Program-made: the position numbers and the translations under genes
In this document: piece by piece, positions 17,185-25,928 of the stretch
Layout of the letters: every line of letters starts with the position of its first letter
Position numbering within the stretch: the first letter of the stretch is position 1
Notes under the pieces: model-generated
What the model was told of the DNA's origin: nothing
Database searches by the model: none
The model's input: only the letters and a program-made list of their open reading frames with translations
Assembly (NCBI RefSeq): GCF_026341515.1
Contig: NZ_JAPEOK010000001.1
Coordinates: 5,828,001-5,892,000, forward strand
Direction of reading: 5' to 3'
DNA: 64,000 nt
Source: Streptomyces sp. NBC_00878
GTDB taxonomy: Bacteria; Actinomycetota; Actinomycetes; Streptomycetales; Streptomycetaceae

Positions 17185-17733
17185 ATGAGTGACGTACGCG
17201 GCGAGCTGCTGCAGCAGATCAAGGACAAGGCCGTGGTGCACGGCAAGGTGACCCTCTCCTCGGGCCTGGAGGCCGACTACTACGTCGACCTGCGACGGGT
17301 CACCCTGGACGGCGAGGCCGCCCCGCTGGTCGGCCAGGTGCTCCTCGACCTGACGGCGGACCTCGACTTCGACGCGGTCGGCGGCCTCACCCTGGGTGCC
17401 GACCCGGTGGCCGGCGCCATGCTGCACACCGCCGCCGCGCGCGGCCGCCGCCTCGACGCCTTCGTCGTACGCAAGGCCGCCAAGGCGCATGGCATGCAGC
17501 GGCGTGTGGAGGGCCCGGACATCGCGGGCCGACGCGTGCTCGTCGTCGAGGACACCTCCACCACCGGTGACTCCCCGCTCACCGCCGTCGAGGCCGTGCG
17601 CGAGGCGGGCGCCGAGGTCGTCGCCGTCGCGACCATCGTCGACCGCGCCACCGGCGCCGCCGAGAAGATCCAGAAAAGCGCGGGCGTCCCGTACCTCTTC
17701 GCGTACTCGAAGGACGAACTGGGCCTGGACTGA
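17185..17733 (+). CDS. pyrE: Orotate phosphoribosyltransferase
   Basis: 182 residues; transfers phosphoribose from PRPP to orotate, giving OMP in pyrimidine synthesis. The PRPP-binding motif RVLVVEDTSTTGDSPLTAV is intact, and the N-terminal KVTLSSGLEADYYVDLRR with the Lys-rich loop VVRKAAKAHG is typical of PyrE. The ATG start is clear. It follows the 11-bp repeat array. Streptomyces keeps pyrE away from the main pyr operon, as here. Confidence 0.95.
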   Translation: MSDVRGELLQQIKDKAVVHGKVTLSSGLEADYYVDLRRVTLDGEAAPLVGQVLLDLTADLDFDAVGGLTLGADPVAGAMLHTAAARGRRLDAFVVRKAAKAHGMQRRVEGPDIAGRRVLVVEDTSTTGDSPLTAVEAVREAGAEVVAVATIVDRATGAAEKIQKSAGVPYLFAYSKDELGLD

Positions 17734-17783
17734 ACCCGATTGCGAGCCCGATTCCGACCCCAAGTCTTGGCCCGGGCCCGGAG

Positions 17784-17792
17784 TTGTCCACA
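17784..17792 (+). promoter_or_regulatory. Consensus DnaA box
   Basis: TTGTCCACA, the preferred Streptomyces DnaA-binding nonamer, stands alone between pyrE and fba. No second box is adjacent, so it is not an origin; titration or regulation is possible. Confidence 0.4.
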
Positions 17793-17917
17793 GGCTGGGG
17801 GCGGGAGGCCGGAGTATCCGGGCAAGTCTGGAAAGATGGGGCCGACGATGACGTCACCCCCTAGGTCAGGGCCGTAAGCAGCAGAACGCCACCCGCACAT
17901 ACACAAGGAGCGGACAG

Positions 17918-18940
17918 ATGCCGATCGCAACCCCCGAGGTCTACAACGAGATGCTCGACCGGGCGAAGGCAGGCAAGTTCGCCTACCCGGCCATCAACGT
18001 GACCTCCTCCCAGACCCTGCACGCTGCGCTGCGCGGCTTCGCGGAGGCCGAGAGCGACGGCATCATCCAGATCTCCACCGGTGGTGCGGAGTTCCTGGGC
18101 GGCCAGCACAACAAGGACATGGTGACCGGCTCGGTCGCCCTGGCCGAGTTCGCGCACATCGTCGCCAAGAAGTACGACATCACGGTCGCCCTGCACACGG
18201 ACCACTGCCCGAAGGACAAGCTCGACGGGTACGTACGTCCGCTGATCGCGGTCTCCGAGGAGCGCGTCGCCCGCGGCGAGAACCCCCTCTTCCAGTCCCA
18301 CATGTGGGACGGCTCCGCGGAGACGCTGGCCGACAACCTGGCCATCGGCCAGGAGCTGCTCGCCCGCGCCGTCGCCGCGAAGATCATCCTTGAGGTCGAG
18401 ATCACCCCGACCGGCGGCGAGGAGGACGGCGTCTCGCACGAGATCAACGACTCCCTCTACACGACGGTCGACGACGCCATTCGTACGGCCGAGGCCCTGG
18501 GCCTGGGCGAGAAGGGCCGCTACCTGCTGGCCGCGTCCTTCGGCAACGTGCACGGCGTCTACAAGCCGGGCAACGTCGTGCTCCGTCCCGAGCTCCTCAA
18601 GGAGCTGAACGAGGGCGTGGGCGCCAAGTACGGCAAGCCCTCCCCGTTCGACTTCGTCTTCCACGGCGGCTCCGGCTCCACGGCCGAGGAGATCGCCACC
18701 GCGCTGGAGAACGGCGTCGTGAAGATGAACCTGGACACGGACACGCAGTACGCGTTCACGCGCCCGGTCGCGGACCACATGTTCCGCAACTACGACGGCG
18801 TCCTGAAGGTCGACGGCGAGGTCGGCAACAAGAAGACGTACGACCCCCGCACCTGGGGCAAGCTCGCCGAGGCGTCGATGGCCGCCCGCGTCACGGAGGC
18901 CTGTGCCAACCTGCGCTCCACGGGCACGAAGATCAAGTAA
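17918..18940 (+). CDS. fba: Class II fructose-bisphosphate aldolase
   Basis: 340 residues, zinc-dependent glycolytic and gluconeogenic aldolase. Zinc and substrate residues are visible: ALHTDHCP (Asp/His), EVEITPTGGEEDGV (Glu), ASFGNVHGVY (His), FHGGSGSTAEEI (His) and KMNLDTDTQYAF. ATG 17918 has AAGGAG eight bases upstream. It is monocistronic, closed by a strong hairpin. Very sure. Confidence 0.97.
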   Translation: MPIATPEVYNEMLDRAKAGKFAYPAINVTSSQTLHAALRGFAEAESDGIIQISTGGAEFLGGQHNKDMVTGSVALAEFAHIVAKKYDITVALHTDHCPKDKLDGYVRPLIAVSEERVARGENPLFQSHMWDGSAETLADNLAIGQELLARAVAAKIILEVEITPTGGEEDGVSHEINDSLYTTVDDAIRTAEALGLGEKGRYLLAASFGNVHGVYKPGNVVLRPELLKELNEGVGAKYGKPSPFDFVFHGGSGSTAEEIATALENGVVKMNLDTDTQYAFTRPVADHMFRNYDGVLKVDGEVGNKKTYDPRTWGKLAEASMAARVTEACANLRSTGTKIK

Positions 18941-18958
18941 CCCTGTTTCGTACGGCTC

Positions 18959-18990
18959 GGGCCCGGTTCTCCCTTCGGAGAGCCGGGCCC
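18959..18990. terminator. Terminator after fba
   Basis: Arms GGGCCCGGTTCTCC (18959-18972) and GGAGAGCCGGGCCC (18977-18990) pair fully with one G-U, four-base loop CTTC. Confidence 0.88.
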
Positions 18991-19016
18991 CGCCGTATGT
19001 CCGTATGCTCCGGGGT

Positions 19017-20510
19017 ATGGCTGCCCCGCCGCAGGAGTCCCCGGCCGTCAGGATGTCCAGCCCCGCCGGGAAGTGGATCCTGCTGACCACCGTGCTCGGG
19101 TCGAGCATGGCGATGCTGGACTCGACGGTCGTGAACGTCGCGCTGCCGACGATCGGCCGCGACCTCGACGCGGACCTGGCGGGCCTCCAGTGGACCGTCA
19201 ACGCGTACATGCTCACCCTCGCCGGTCTGATCCTGCTGGGCGGAGCCCTCGGCGACCGCTTCGGGCGGCGCAAGGTGTTCGTCATCGGCGTGGTGTGGTT
19301 CGCGGCGGCGTCGCTGCTCTGCGGGCTCGCGCCCAGCTCGGGCGTCCTCATCGCGGCCCGCGCGCTGCAGGGCATCGGCGGCGCGCTGCTCACGCCCGGT
19401 TCGCTCGCGCTGATCCAGGCGTCGTTCCACCCGGACGACCGGGCGCGGGCCGTCGGCCTGTGGTCGGGCTTCGGCGGCATCGGCGCGGCGGTCGGCCCGT
19501 TCCTGGGCGGCTGGCTGGTGGACGGCCCCGGCTGGCGCTGGGTGTTCCTCCTCAACGTCCCGCTCGCGCTGCTCTGCGCCCCGATCGCCCTGCGTCACGT
19601 ACCGGAGTCGAAGGACGACCGGGTCCACGCGCGCGGCTTCGACGTGCTCGGCGCGGCCCTCGGCGCGCTGGCGCTGGCCCTGGTGACGTACGCCCTCATC
19701 GAGGCGTCCGCCGGATCGGCGTTCGTCGTCGCCGTGACGGCGGCCGTGGGGGTCGCGGCGGGCGTCGCCTTCGTGATGGTGGAGCGGCGGCGGGACGACC
19801 CGATGATGCCGCTCGACATCTTCGCGTCCCGCCAGTTCACGGCGGTCAACGTCGTCACCCTGTGCGTGTACGCGGCCTTCGCGGGCTTCTTCTTCCTCTC
19901 CGCGCTCCAGCTCCAGGTCGTGGCGGGGTACTCGGCCCTCGGCGCCGGTACGGCCCTGCTGCCGACGACGGTCCTGATGCTGTTTCTGTCGGCCCGCTCC
20001 GGCGAACTCGCCCAGCGCATCGGCCCGCGCATCCCGCTCACCGTGGGCCCGCTGCTGTGCGCGGCCGGGATGCTGCTGATGCTGCGGGTGGGCACCGACG
20101 CCTCGTACGTGGGCGACGTGCTGCCCGCCGTGCTGGTGCTCGGCCTCGGCATGGTGACGCTGGTCGCGCCCCTCACCGCGACCGTGCTGGCCTCCGTGGA
20201 CACCGGCCGGGCGGGCCTGGCCAGCGGCATCAACAACGCGGCGGCCCGCGCGGCCGGCCTCGTCGCCGTGGCCGCGTTGCCGCTGCTCGCGGGGATGGGC
20301 GAGGAGGCGTACCGGTCGGCGGACGCCTTCAACGACGCGTTCCGGCGGGCGATGCCGATGTGCGCGGGCATCCTGGTCGTGGGCGCGGTGATCGCCTTCG
20401 CGACCGTACGCAAGCCGCCGCCGGGCTGTCTCCGCCCGGAATGTCTCACCCACGGCAGCGTGACGGCCCCACCACTGGAGCCGAACCAGTCACGCGGGCG
20501 GCTTGAGTAG
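19017..20510 (+). CDS. MFS multidrug-type transporter (DHA2, 14 TM)
   Basis: 497 residues, about 14 hydrophobic helices. Signature motifs of the EmrB/QacA drug:proton antiporters: LDSTVVNVALPTIGRDL (motif D1), LGGALGDRFGRRKVF (motif A), ARALQGIGGALLTPGSL (motif B) and GFGGIGAAVGPFLGGWLVD (motif C). It probably exports hydrophobic drugs or metabolites. ATG 19017 follows the fba terminator by 27 bp. The last residues (SRGRLE) run into a 21-bp tandem repeat array, so the C-terminus may be recently reshaped. No regulator is adjacent. Confidence 0.9.
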   Translation: MAAPPQESPAVRMSSPAGKWILLTTVLGSSMAMLDSTVVNVALPTIGRDLDADLAGLQWTVNAYMLTLAGLILLGGALGDRFGRRKVFVIGVVWFAAASLLCGLAPSSGVLIAARALQGIGGALLTPGSLALIQASFHPDDRARAVGLWSGFGGIGAAVGPFLGGWLVDGPGWRWVFLLNVPLALLCAPIALRHVPESKDDRVHARGFDVLGAALGALALALVTYALIEASAGSAFVVAVTAAVGVAAGVAFVMVERRRDDPMMPLDIFASRQFTAVNVVTLCVYAAFAGFFFLSALQLQVVAGYSALGAGTALLPTTVLMLFLSARSGELAQRIGPRIPLTVGPLLCAAGMLLMLRVGTDASYVGDVLPAVLVLGLGMVTLVAPLTATVLASVDTGRAGLASGINNAAARAAGLVAVAALPLLAGMGEEAYRSADAFNDAFRRAMPMCAGILVVGAVIAFATVRKPPPGCLRPECLTHGSVTAPPLEPNQSRGRLE

Positions 20511-20578
20511 ACAGCCGGGCGGCTTGAGCAGACAGCCGGACGGCTTGAGCAGACAGCCGGACGGCTTGAGTAGACGGG
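20495..20578. repeat. 21-bp tandem repeat, four units
   Basis: Consensus CGGRCGGCTTGAGYAGACAGC, units at 20495, 20516, 20537 and 20558. It overlaps the stop of the MFS gene and lies upstream of the DUF3151 gene. Confidence 0.9.
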
Positions 20579-20692
20579 CCGGTCGCGGGGGCGCATCGAG
20601 TGGGTGTATCGGAGTGGCCGGCGTGTTCGCGGGGCGAGTAAAGCGGGCCCGCGGTGCTCGCGCGGGCGTCGTGGGCAGGCAAACTGGAACCC

Positions 20693-21106
20693 ATGGCCAT
20701 TCACGAGAACCTCTTCGGGGGACCGCCCCCGACCCACCTGCCCGACGACCCGGAGCCGCGCGAGCTCCTGGCGAACGGCACACCGTCCGCCGATGTCGCC
20801 GCCAAGTACCCCACCTCCTCGCTCGCCTGGGCCCAGTTGGCCGACGAGGCGTACGAGCGCGGCAGCGTCGTCGAGTCGTACGCGTACGCCCGTACCGGTT
20901 ACCACCGCGGTCTGGACTCCCTGCGGCGCAACGGCTGGAAGGGCCATGGCCCGGTGCCCTGGGAGCACGAGCCGAACCGCGGCTTCCTGCGCGCCCTGCA
21001 CGGCCTCGCCCGCGCCGCGCAGGCGATCGGCGAGCAGGAGGAGTACGAGCGCTGCTCGCAGTTCCTGAAGGACTCCTCCCCGGCGGCGGCCCAGACCCTG
21101 GGCTGA
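20693..21106 (+). CDS. DUF3151 family protein
   Basis: 137 residues, an actinobacteria-specific small soluble protein of unknown function. It is recognised from NLFGGPPPTHLP, FAxKYPTSSLAWAQLADEA and YARTGYHRGLDSLRRNGWKG; mostly helical and TPR-like in spacing. The chosen ATG 20693 gives the usual MAIHENLFGG start, without an obvious strong ribosome site. It stands alone upstream of kynA. Confidence 0.88.
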   Translation: MAIHENLFGGPPPTHLPDDPEPRELLANGTPSADVAAKYPTSSLAWAQLADEAYERGSVVESYAYARTGYHRGLDSLRRNGWKGHGPVPWEHEPNRGFLRALHGLARAAQAIGEQEEYERCSQFLKDSSPAAAQTLG

Positions 21107-21285
21107 GCCCGCAGGGCCGGTGAACGGCCCCGAGCGGTCTCGTTTGTGCAGGTCCGCCTGGTGTGACCAGGCGGACCTTGCGGTTTCGGGGCACGATTGT
21201 GGAGTATGCCCGTGGGGACCGGGGCCCCCGTGTCGGAATTCGGCAGGGGCGGACCGCTACCCGGAGTACACATCAGGAGACAGCG

Positions 21286-22131
21286 ATGTCCCACCTGGCT
21301 CAGCCCCATGAGGCTTCGGAGCCCGAGACCCCGCATCTCGACTTCCAGGGCACGACCCCGTACGAGGACTACGTCCAGGCGGACGTCCTCACCCACCTCC
21401 AGCACACCCTCTCCGACGACCCCGGAGAGATGGTCTTCCTGGTGACCACCCAGGTCATGGAGCTGTGGTTCACCGTCATCGTCCACGAGTGGGAGACCGC
21501 GGCGAAGGCGCTGCGCGAGGACCGGGTGCCGGTCGCGGTGGCGGCCCTCAAGCGGTCCGTACGGGAGCTGGAGGCGCTGAACGCGTCCTGGAAGCCCCTC
21601 GGCCAGCTGACCCCGGCCCAGTTCAACTCGTACCGCAGTGCCCTCGGCGAGGGTTCCGGCTTCCAGTCGGCGATGTACCGCCGCATGGAGTTCCTGCTCG
21701 GCGAGAAGTCCTCGTCGATGCTCGTACCGCACCGGGGCGCGCCCCGCGTGCACGCCGAGCTGGAGAAGGCCCTGCACGAACCGAGCCTGTACGACGAGGT
21801 GTTGAGGCTGCTGGCGCGGCGCGGCCACGCGATTCCTACCTCGGTGGTCGACCGTGACGTGTCCCTCCGCTACGACCCGTCGCCCGAGGTCGAGACGGTC
21901 TGGACCGACCTGTACGCGGGCGACGAGAGCGCCGAACTCGCCCGGCTCGGCGAGGCGTTGACCGATGTCGCCGAGCTGGTGTGGCGATGGCGCAACGACC
22001 ACCTGGTGGCCACCCGGCGCGCCATGGGGTCGAAGACCGGCACGGGCGGCTCCGCCGGGGTGGCCTGGCTGGAGAAGCGGGCGCGGAAGAACGTGTTCCC
22101 CGAGCTGTGGACGGCGCGGTCCCATGTCTGA
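21286..22131 (+). CDS. kynA: Tryptophan 2,3-dioxygenase
   Basis: 281 residues; heme enzyme that opens the indole ring of L-tryptophan to N-formylkynurenine, first step of the kynurenine route. Family signposts: YEDYVQADVLTHLQHTLSDD, LVTTQVMELWFTVIVHEW (heme-pocket His), SYRSALGEGSGFQSAMYRRM and WRWRNDHLVATRRAMGSKTGTGGSAG in pieces, including the catalytic H and the GTGGSxG loop. ATG 21286 has AGGAGA eight bases upstream. The 3' end overlaps kynU by 8 bp, so the two are translationally coupled. Confidence 0.95.
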   Translation: MSHLAQPHEASEPETPHLDFQGTTPYEDYVQADVLTHLQHTLSDDPGEMVFLVTTQVMELWFTVIVHEWETAAKALREDRVPVAVAALKRSVRELEALNASWKPLGQLTPAQFNSYRSALGEGSGFQSAMYRRMEFLLGEKSSSMLVPHRGAPRVHAELEKALHEPSLYDEVLRLLARRGHAIPTSVVDRDVSLRYDPSPEVETVWTDLYAGDESAELARLGEALTDVAELVWRWRNDHLVATRRAMGSKTGTGGSAGVAWLEKRARKNVFPELWTARSHV

Positions 22132-23368
22132 GCCCGAGCTGCGGCCGAAGGCCGAGAAACTGGACGCGGCGGACGAACTGGCCGGGCTGCGCGCCCAGTT
22201 CGTACTCGACGACACGGTGTACCTGGACGGGAACTCGCTGGGCGCGCTGCCGCGCTCGGTCCCGGGACGCGTCGAGGACGTCGTACGCAGGCAGTGGGGT
22301 TCGCTGCGGATCCGTTCCTGGGACGAGAGCGGCTGGTGGACGGCGCCGGAGCGGATCGGCGACCGGATCGCTCCGCTCGTGGGCGCGGCGGCCGGCCAGA
22401 TCGTCGTAGGAGACTCGACAAGTGTCAACGTCTTCAAGGCAGTTGTGGGCGCGGTGCGACTGGCGGGGGGAGGTACGGAAGGGCAACCGGGAGGTAGGCA
22501 GGGGCCGGGCGGCAAGCAGGGGCCGGGCGGCCGGGACGAGATCCTGGTGGACGCGACGACGTTCCCCACGGACGGCTACATCGCCGCGTCGGCCGCGCGC
22601 CTCACCGGCTGCACGCTGCGTCCGGTGGCGCCGGAGGAGGTGCCGGACGCCCTGAGCGAGCGTACGGCGGCGGTACTGCTCAACCACGTCGACTACCGCA
22701 CGGGCCGCCTGCACGACCTGCCGTCCCTGACGGCGGCCATCCACGCGGTGGGAGCGGTTGCGATCTGGGACCTGTGCCACAGCGCGGGCGCACTGCCGGT
22801 GGGCCTCGACGAACACGGCGTGGACCTGGCGGTCGGCTGCACCTACAAGTACCTGAACGGCGGCCCGGGTTCACCGGCGTACCTCTACGTACGCGAGGAC
22901 CTCCAACCGCGCTTCGACTCACCCCTCCCGGGCTGGAACTCCCACGCCGACCCCTTCGGCATGACCCCGGACTACACCCCGGCCCCCGGCGCCCTGCGCG
23001 GCCGCGTCGGCACCCCCGACATCCTCTCCATGCTCGCCCTGGAGGCGGCGTTGGAGGTCTGGGACGACGTACCGATCGAGGCGGTCCGCGCCAAGTCCCT
23101 CGCCCTGACGGACTTCTTCCTGGAATGCGTCGAGGCGTACGTCCCCGAAGGCGCCGTGGAGTCCCTGACGCCGTCCGCCCACGCGGAACGAGGCAGCCAG
23201 GCAGCGCTGCGCTGCGCCGGCGCGGGCGACGTCATGCGCCGCCTGATCGCCCGAGGAGTGGTCGGCGACTTCCGGGAACCGGACGTCCTCCGCTTCGGCT
23301 TCACCCCGCTGTACGTGGGGTTCGGCGACGTGGAGAGGGCGGCGCGGGTGTTGGGGGAGATGTTCTAG
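22124..23368 (+). CDS. kynU: Kynureninase
   Basis: 414 residues; PLP enzyme cleaving kynurenine to anthranilate and alanine. Visible: VYLDGNSLGALPRSV, the substrate-contact WGSLRIRSW, LLNHVDYRTGRLHDL, DLCHSAGALPVGL and the PLP-lysine motif GCTYKYLNGGPGSPAY. A 25-residue Gly/Gln/Pro-rich stretch (EGQPGGRQGPGGKQGPGG) sits after the VNVFKAVVGAVRLA helix, encoded by a short DNA repeat (about 22480-22525); most kynureninases lack it. It starts inside the end of kynA (ATGTCTGA). It supplies anthranilate for catabolism or for antibiotic precursors. Confidence 0.95.
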   Translation: MSEPELRPKAEKLDAADELAGLRAQFVLDDTVYLDGNSLGALPRSVPGRVEDVVRRQWGSLRIRSWDESGWWTAPERIGDRIAPLVGAAAGQIVVGDSTSVNVFKAVVGAVRLAGGGTEGQPGGRQGPGGKQGPGGRDEILVDATTFPTDGYIAASAARLTGCTLRPVAPEEVPDALSERTAAVLLNHVDYRTGRLHDLPSLTAAIHAVGAVAIWDLCHSAGALPVGLDEHGVDLAVGCTYKYLNGGPGSPAYLYVREDLQPRFDSPLPGWNSHADPFGMTPDYTPAPGALRGRVGTPDILSMLALEAALEVWDDVPIEAVRAKSLALTDFFLECVEAYVPEGAVESLTPSAHAERGSQAALRCAGAGDVMRRLIARGVVGDFREPDVLRFGFTPLYVGFGDVERAARVLGEMF

Positions 23369-23453
23369 GGGACGTCGAGACCGACGGCCGTCGAGGTCGT
23401 CCCGTACGAGCACGACACGACCGGGGCCGTTCAGCGGGCGGCCCGGTTGTGCG

Positions 23454-23585
23454 GGATGCTGCCGGTTCGAATCCCGCCGGACAGGGGCAAGTGGGTTCTG
23501 CGTCCCAGCGACACGCCGTAAACCCGGCGTGTCGCTGGGACTCTCGCGACAATTACTTCGCCCGGCGGATTCGCCGACAGTATCC
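23454..23585. repeat. MITE-like nested palindrome, degenerate copy
   Basis: Inner perfect 17-bp arms GTCCCAGCGACACGCCG (23502-23518) and complement (23525-23541), 6-base loop TAAACC. Outer arms 23454-23474 and 23567-23585 are imperfect. The segment CTTCGCCCGGCGGATTCGCC is shared with the better copy at 47028-47182. Confidence 0.8.
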
Positions 23586-23654
23586 GTGCGGTCCTGGGGC
23601 GTTGCCTCACCCACCCCGGAACCCACCCAGCCTGCGCTAGCCCCCCGCCCTCTC

Positions 23655-23770
23655 AGCCCGTCCGGCGTTTGAGGACGAGCGCGTTCAGCGCGATACCGGG
23701 GGCCTGGGGGCGCAGCCCCCAGAAAGGGATGGGAACGGGTAGGGGCGGCGGGGGCGAAGAAAACACCGAG
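23655..23770. repeat. Repeat family B (CCGGCGTTTGAGGACGAG)
   Basis: Begins GTCCGGCGTTTGAGGACGAG, includes a GGGGGC/GCCCCC hairpin and ends GGGTAGGGGCGGCGGGGGCG. Other copies lie at 61836-61930 and inside the kinase gene at 59089-59190. Probably a dispersed terminator-type repeat. Confidence 0.75.
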
Positions 23771-23788
23771 GTCACCCCCGGCGCAGAC

Positions 23789-24397
23789 TCACGGCGCCAC
23801 GACGAACACCCCGGCCCGCGCGGCGGCAACGGCGGCCTCCGCCGCCCGATCGGCCGCGGCCACACCGGGAGCCACCCCCGTCGTGAGCAACGCGTAGTAG
23901 AGGGGCGCCGAAACCGCCCGCACCACCTCCGCCGCATCCGTCCCGGACGGCAACTCACCCCGGGCAACCCCCTGTTCGACACACGGCGCCCACTCGGCAA
24001 CCCGTACGTCGTAGAAGCGCCGCACCGCCTCCGCCGTACGCTCATCGCACGCCGCGGCGGCGATCACCGCCCGGAACAGCGCCCCCTGCCGCACATCGGC
24101 GAGCGTACGCCGGACGAGCCGGGCATTGGCCCGGAGATCACCGAGTACGGACCCCGTCTCCGTACGCGGCAACGACTCCTCGGCCATCTCGGCGAGCAGG
24201 TCCGCGACGAGCCCCGTCACGGTCCCCCACCGCCGGTACACGGTGGTCTTGCCCACCTCGGCCCGCCGCGCGACATCCGCCAGATCGAGATGGGCGAACC
24301 CCTGCTCGGCGAGCACGTCCCCGGCGGCCCGCAGCACGGCCGCACGGACGCGGGCGGTGCGCCCGCCGGGGCGGACGGTACCGGGTTCGGCGGACAT
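23789..24397 (-). CDS. TetR family regulator
   Basis: 202 residues. N-terminal HTH: ARVRAAVLRAAGDVLAEQGF, then LADVARRAEVGKTTVYRRW, the classic TetR recognition helix. The C-terminal ligand domain is of the TetR_C_11-like type (GALFRAVIAAAACDERTAEAV). ATG 24397 is chosen because AAGGAG lies eight bases upstream; the longer frame to 24649 is non-family. It is divergent from the alpha/beta hydrolase with tandem half-sites between them, and convergent with kynU. It could control the hydrolase, kyn genes or itself. Confidence 0.88.
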   Translation of the reverse strand: MSAEPGTVRPGGRTARVRAAVLRAAGDVLAEQGFAHLDLADVARRAEVGKTTVYRRWGTVTGLVADLLAEMAEESLPRTETGSVLGDLRANARLVRRTLADVRQGALFRAVIAAAACDERTAEAVRRFYDVRVAEWAPCVEQGVARGELPSGTDAAEVVRAVSAPLYYALLTTGVAPGVAAADRAAEAAVAAARAGVFVVAP

Positions 24398-24438
24398 GGC
24401 GGGCTCCTTCATGGACGTACGGTGGCCGCGGCGGAGGC

Positions 24439-24481
24439 GGTGCACCGAGGTGGTGCACCGAGGTGCGCGGAGGTGCGCGGA
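24439..24481. promoter_or_regulatory. Tandem half-sites between tetR and hydrolase
   Basis: GGTGCACCGA twice (24439, 24452) followed by GGTGCGCGGA twice (24462, 24472). The GTGCAC core is palindromic. Candidate TetR operator cluster. Confidence 0.5.
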
Positions 24482-24673
24482 GCACGTGGAGGCGCGCGGC
24501 CTGCCACCAGCGTAACGAAACAACGGAACCGTTTGCCCCTCACTCAGGGTCACAGCCGCTTGTTGAGGCACGTCACCGGCCTGATAGCGTCCCGCCAACG
24601 GTCCGCCCGCCGGAGCGTGTTGGCAGGCGGACCTCGCAGGTGAACACACACCGCACCGCTGAGAGGTTGGAGC

Positions 24674-25540
24674 ATGCCGGACGACGCCCGCGACGCCGCG
24701 GAGGAGGAGTCGGCCTTCTCACATCCGCCCGTCGACCCCGACATCACCGCCGCGTACGGCGACCACCCCGACCAGGTCGTCGACTTCTACGCGCCGCGCG
24801 GCGGCGAGGAACTCGCCCCGCTCGTCGTCGTCCTGCACGGCGGCGCCTGGCGGGCACCGTACGACCGCCGGCACATCACGCCGTTCGCGGACTTCCTGGC
24901 CAGACGGGGTTTCGCCGTGGCCAACGTCGAGTACCGGCGCGGCGGCACCATCCCGGCGCAGGGCGGCGCGGGCCCCGTCGCGGGCCGCTGGCCGGACACG
25001 TTCGACGACGTGGCGGCGGCGTTCGACGCGCTGCCCGGACTCGTACGTGGGGCCCTGCCGCAGGCCGATCCGCGCCGCATGGTGGTCACCGGGCACTCGG
25101 CGGGCGGCCAGCTGGCCCTCTGGGCCGCCGCCCGCCACCTGTTGCCGGCCGACGCGCCCTGGCGCACGGACCGCCCGGCCCCGCTGCGGGGCGTCGTCGC
25201 ACTCGCCCCGATCGCCGACTTCGCGGTCGCGGAGAAGCTGGACGTCTGCTCCGGAGCCTCCCGCCAACTCCTGGGCGGGGAGGCGAAGTTCGGGGAACGC
25301 CAGCCGTACGCCGACCCGGCCCTGCTCCTCCCGACGGGCATCGCCACGACCTTGGTGCAGGGCCGCACGGACGTGGTCGTGCCGCAGGCGGTCGCCGAGG
25401 CGTACGCGGACGCGGCGGCCAAGGCGGGCGAGGTGGTCGGCCTGACGCTCCTGGAGGACGTGGGCCACTTCCCCCTGATCGACCCGGCGGCGGACGCGTG
25501 CGCGGTGGTGGCGGAGGAGATCGCACAGCTGGCTTGGTAG
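24674..25540 (+). CDS. Alpha/beta hydrolase with HGGAW oxyanion motif; candidate kynurenine formamidase
   Basis: 288 residues. HGGAW (about 55-59) and the nucleophile elbow TGHSAGGQ (Ser142) define the esterase/lipase-like alpha/beta hydrolases; Asp in QGRTDVVVP and His in DVGHFPLID complete a plausible triad. HGGxW is the signature of kynurenine formamidases, which turn N-formylkynurenine into kynurenine between the KynA and KynU steps. No KynB-type metal formamidase is seen nearby, so this gene fits the gap. Other ester substrates remain possible. ATG 24674 has TTGGAG close by. It is divergent from tetR. Confidence 0.8.
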   Translation: MPDDARDAAEEESAFSHPPVDPDITAAYGDHPDQVVDFYAPRGGEELAPLVVVLHGGAWRAPYDRRHITPFADFLARRGFAVANVEYRRGGTIPAQGGAGPVAGRWPDTFDDVAAAFDALPGLVRGALPQADPRRMVVTGHSAGGQLALWAAARHLLPADAPWRTDRPAPLRGVVALAPIADFAVAEKLDVCSGASRQLLGGEAKFGERQPYADPALLLPTGIATTLVQGRTDVVVPQAVAEAYADAAAKAGEVVGLTLLEDVGHFPLIDPAADACAVVAEEIAQLAW

Positions 25541-25928
25541 AGGGGCGGCCTGGACCTATCGGGGGCTGAGGGAGACCTGGCCCCACCAGGGGCAGGAGGG
25601 CCTTGACCTACCAATACGGGGGAGATCTGTACCTACCTGGGCAGGGGAGACCTGTACCTACCAGGGGCGCGGGGAACTGCGCGCTCAGCCCGCACGAGCC
25701 GCAGCCGCAGCCGCGTGTGCCGCGGTCCGCCCATCGACGGGTGCGGCCTGTGGCGGTTGCTCGCACCGCTGGCACGCGCGGTCCGTCGATGACGCCCCGG
25801 TGATACCCGTAATACCTGAGAGCTACATCGCAGGTGAGCTCCCTGGCGGGACGCCAACCACAGACCCGGATCCGTAACTTCCTTCTCAGTTGGGCCCGAT
25901 GGGGGCGAACTGAGACGGGGGGCACGGG
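25541..25928. other. Gene-free promoter region with decayed family A repeat
   Basis: 388 bp. It holds imperfect GGGGAGAYCTGTACCTACC repeats (25620-25662), a family A arm GGGGCGCGGGGAACTGCGCG (about 25664-25683) and the shared motif at 25803-25822 upstream of the DUF1023 operon. Confidence 0.6.
25803..25822 (+). promoter_or_regulatory. Motif ATACCCGTAATACCTGAGAG, shared with 30727
   Basis: Matches GTACCCGTAGTACCTGAGAG at 30727-30746 in 18 of 20 positions. Each copy lies roughly 65-105 bp upstream of an operon carrying a sensor kinase and response regulator, suggesting a common operator. Confidence 0.55.

Larger units (their letters stand above)
23369..23788. other. Gene-free interval holding two dispersed repeats
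   Basis: 420 bp between convergent kynU and tetR. It contains a degenerate copy of the MITE-like palindrome (23454-23585) and a family B repeat (23655-23770). No coding potential seen. Confidence 0.7.

Noticed and set aside
23400..23480. tRNA-like T-arm GGTTCGAATCCCGCC
   Set aside because: The arms flanking TTCGAAT do not pair as a T stem, no acceptor or anticodon stem fits upstream, and the segment aligns with the MITE-like copy at 47040, which explains it.
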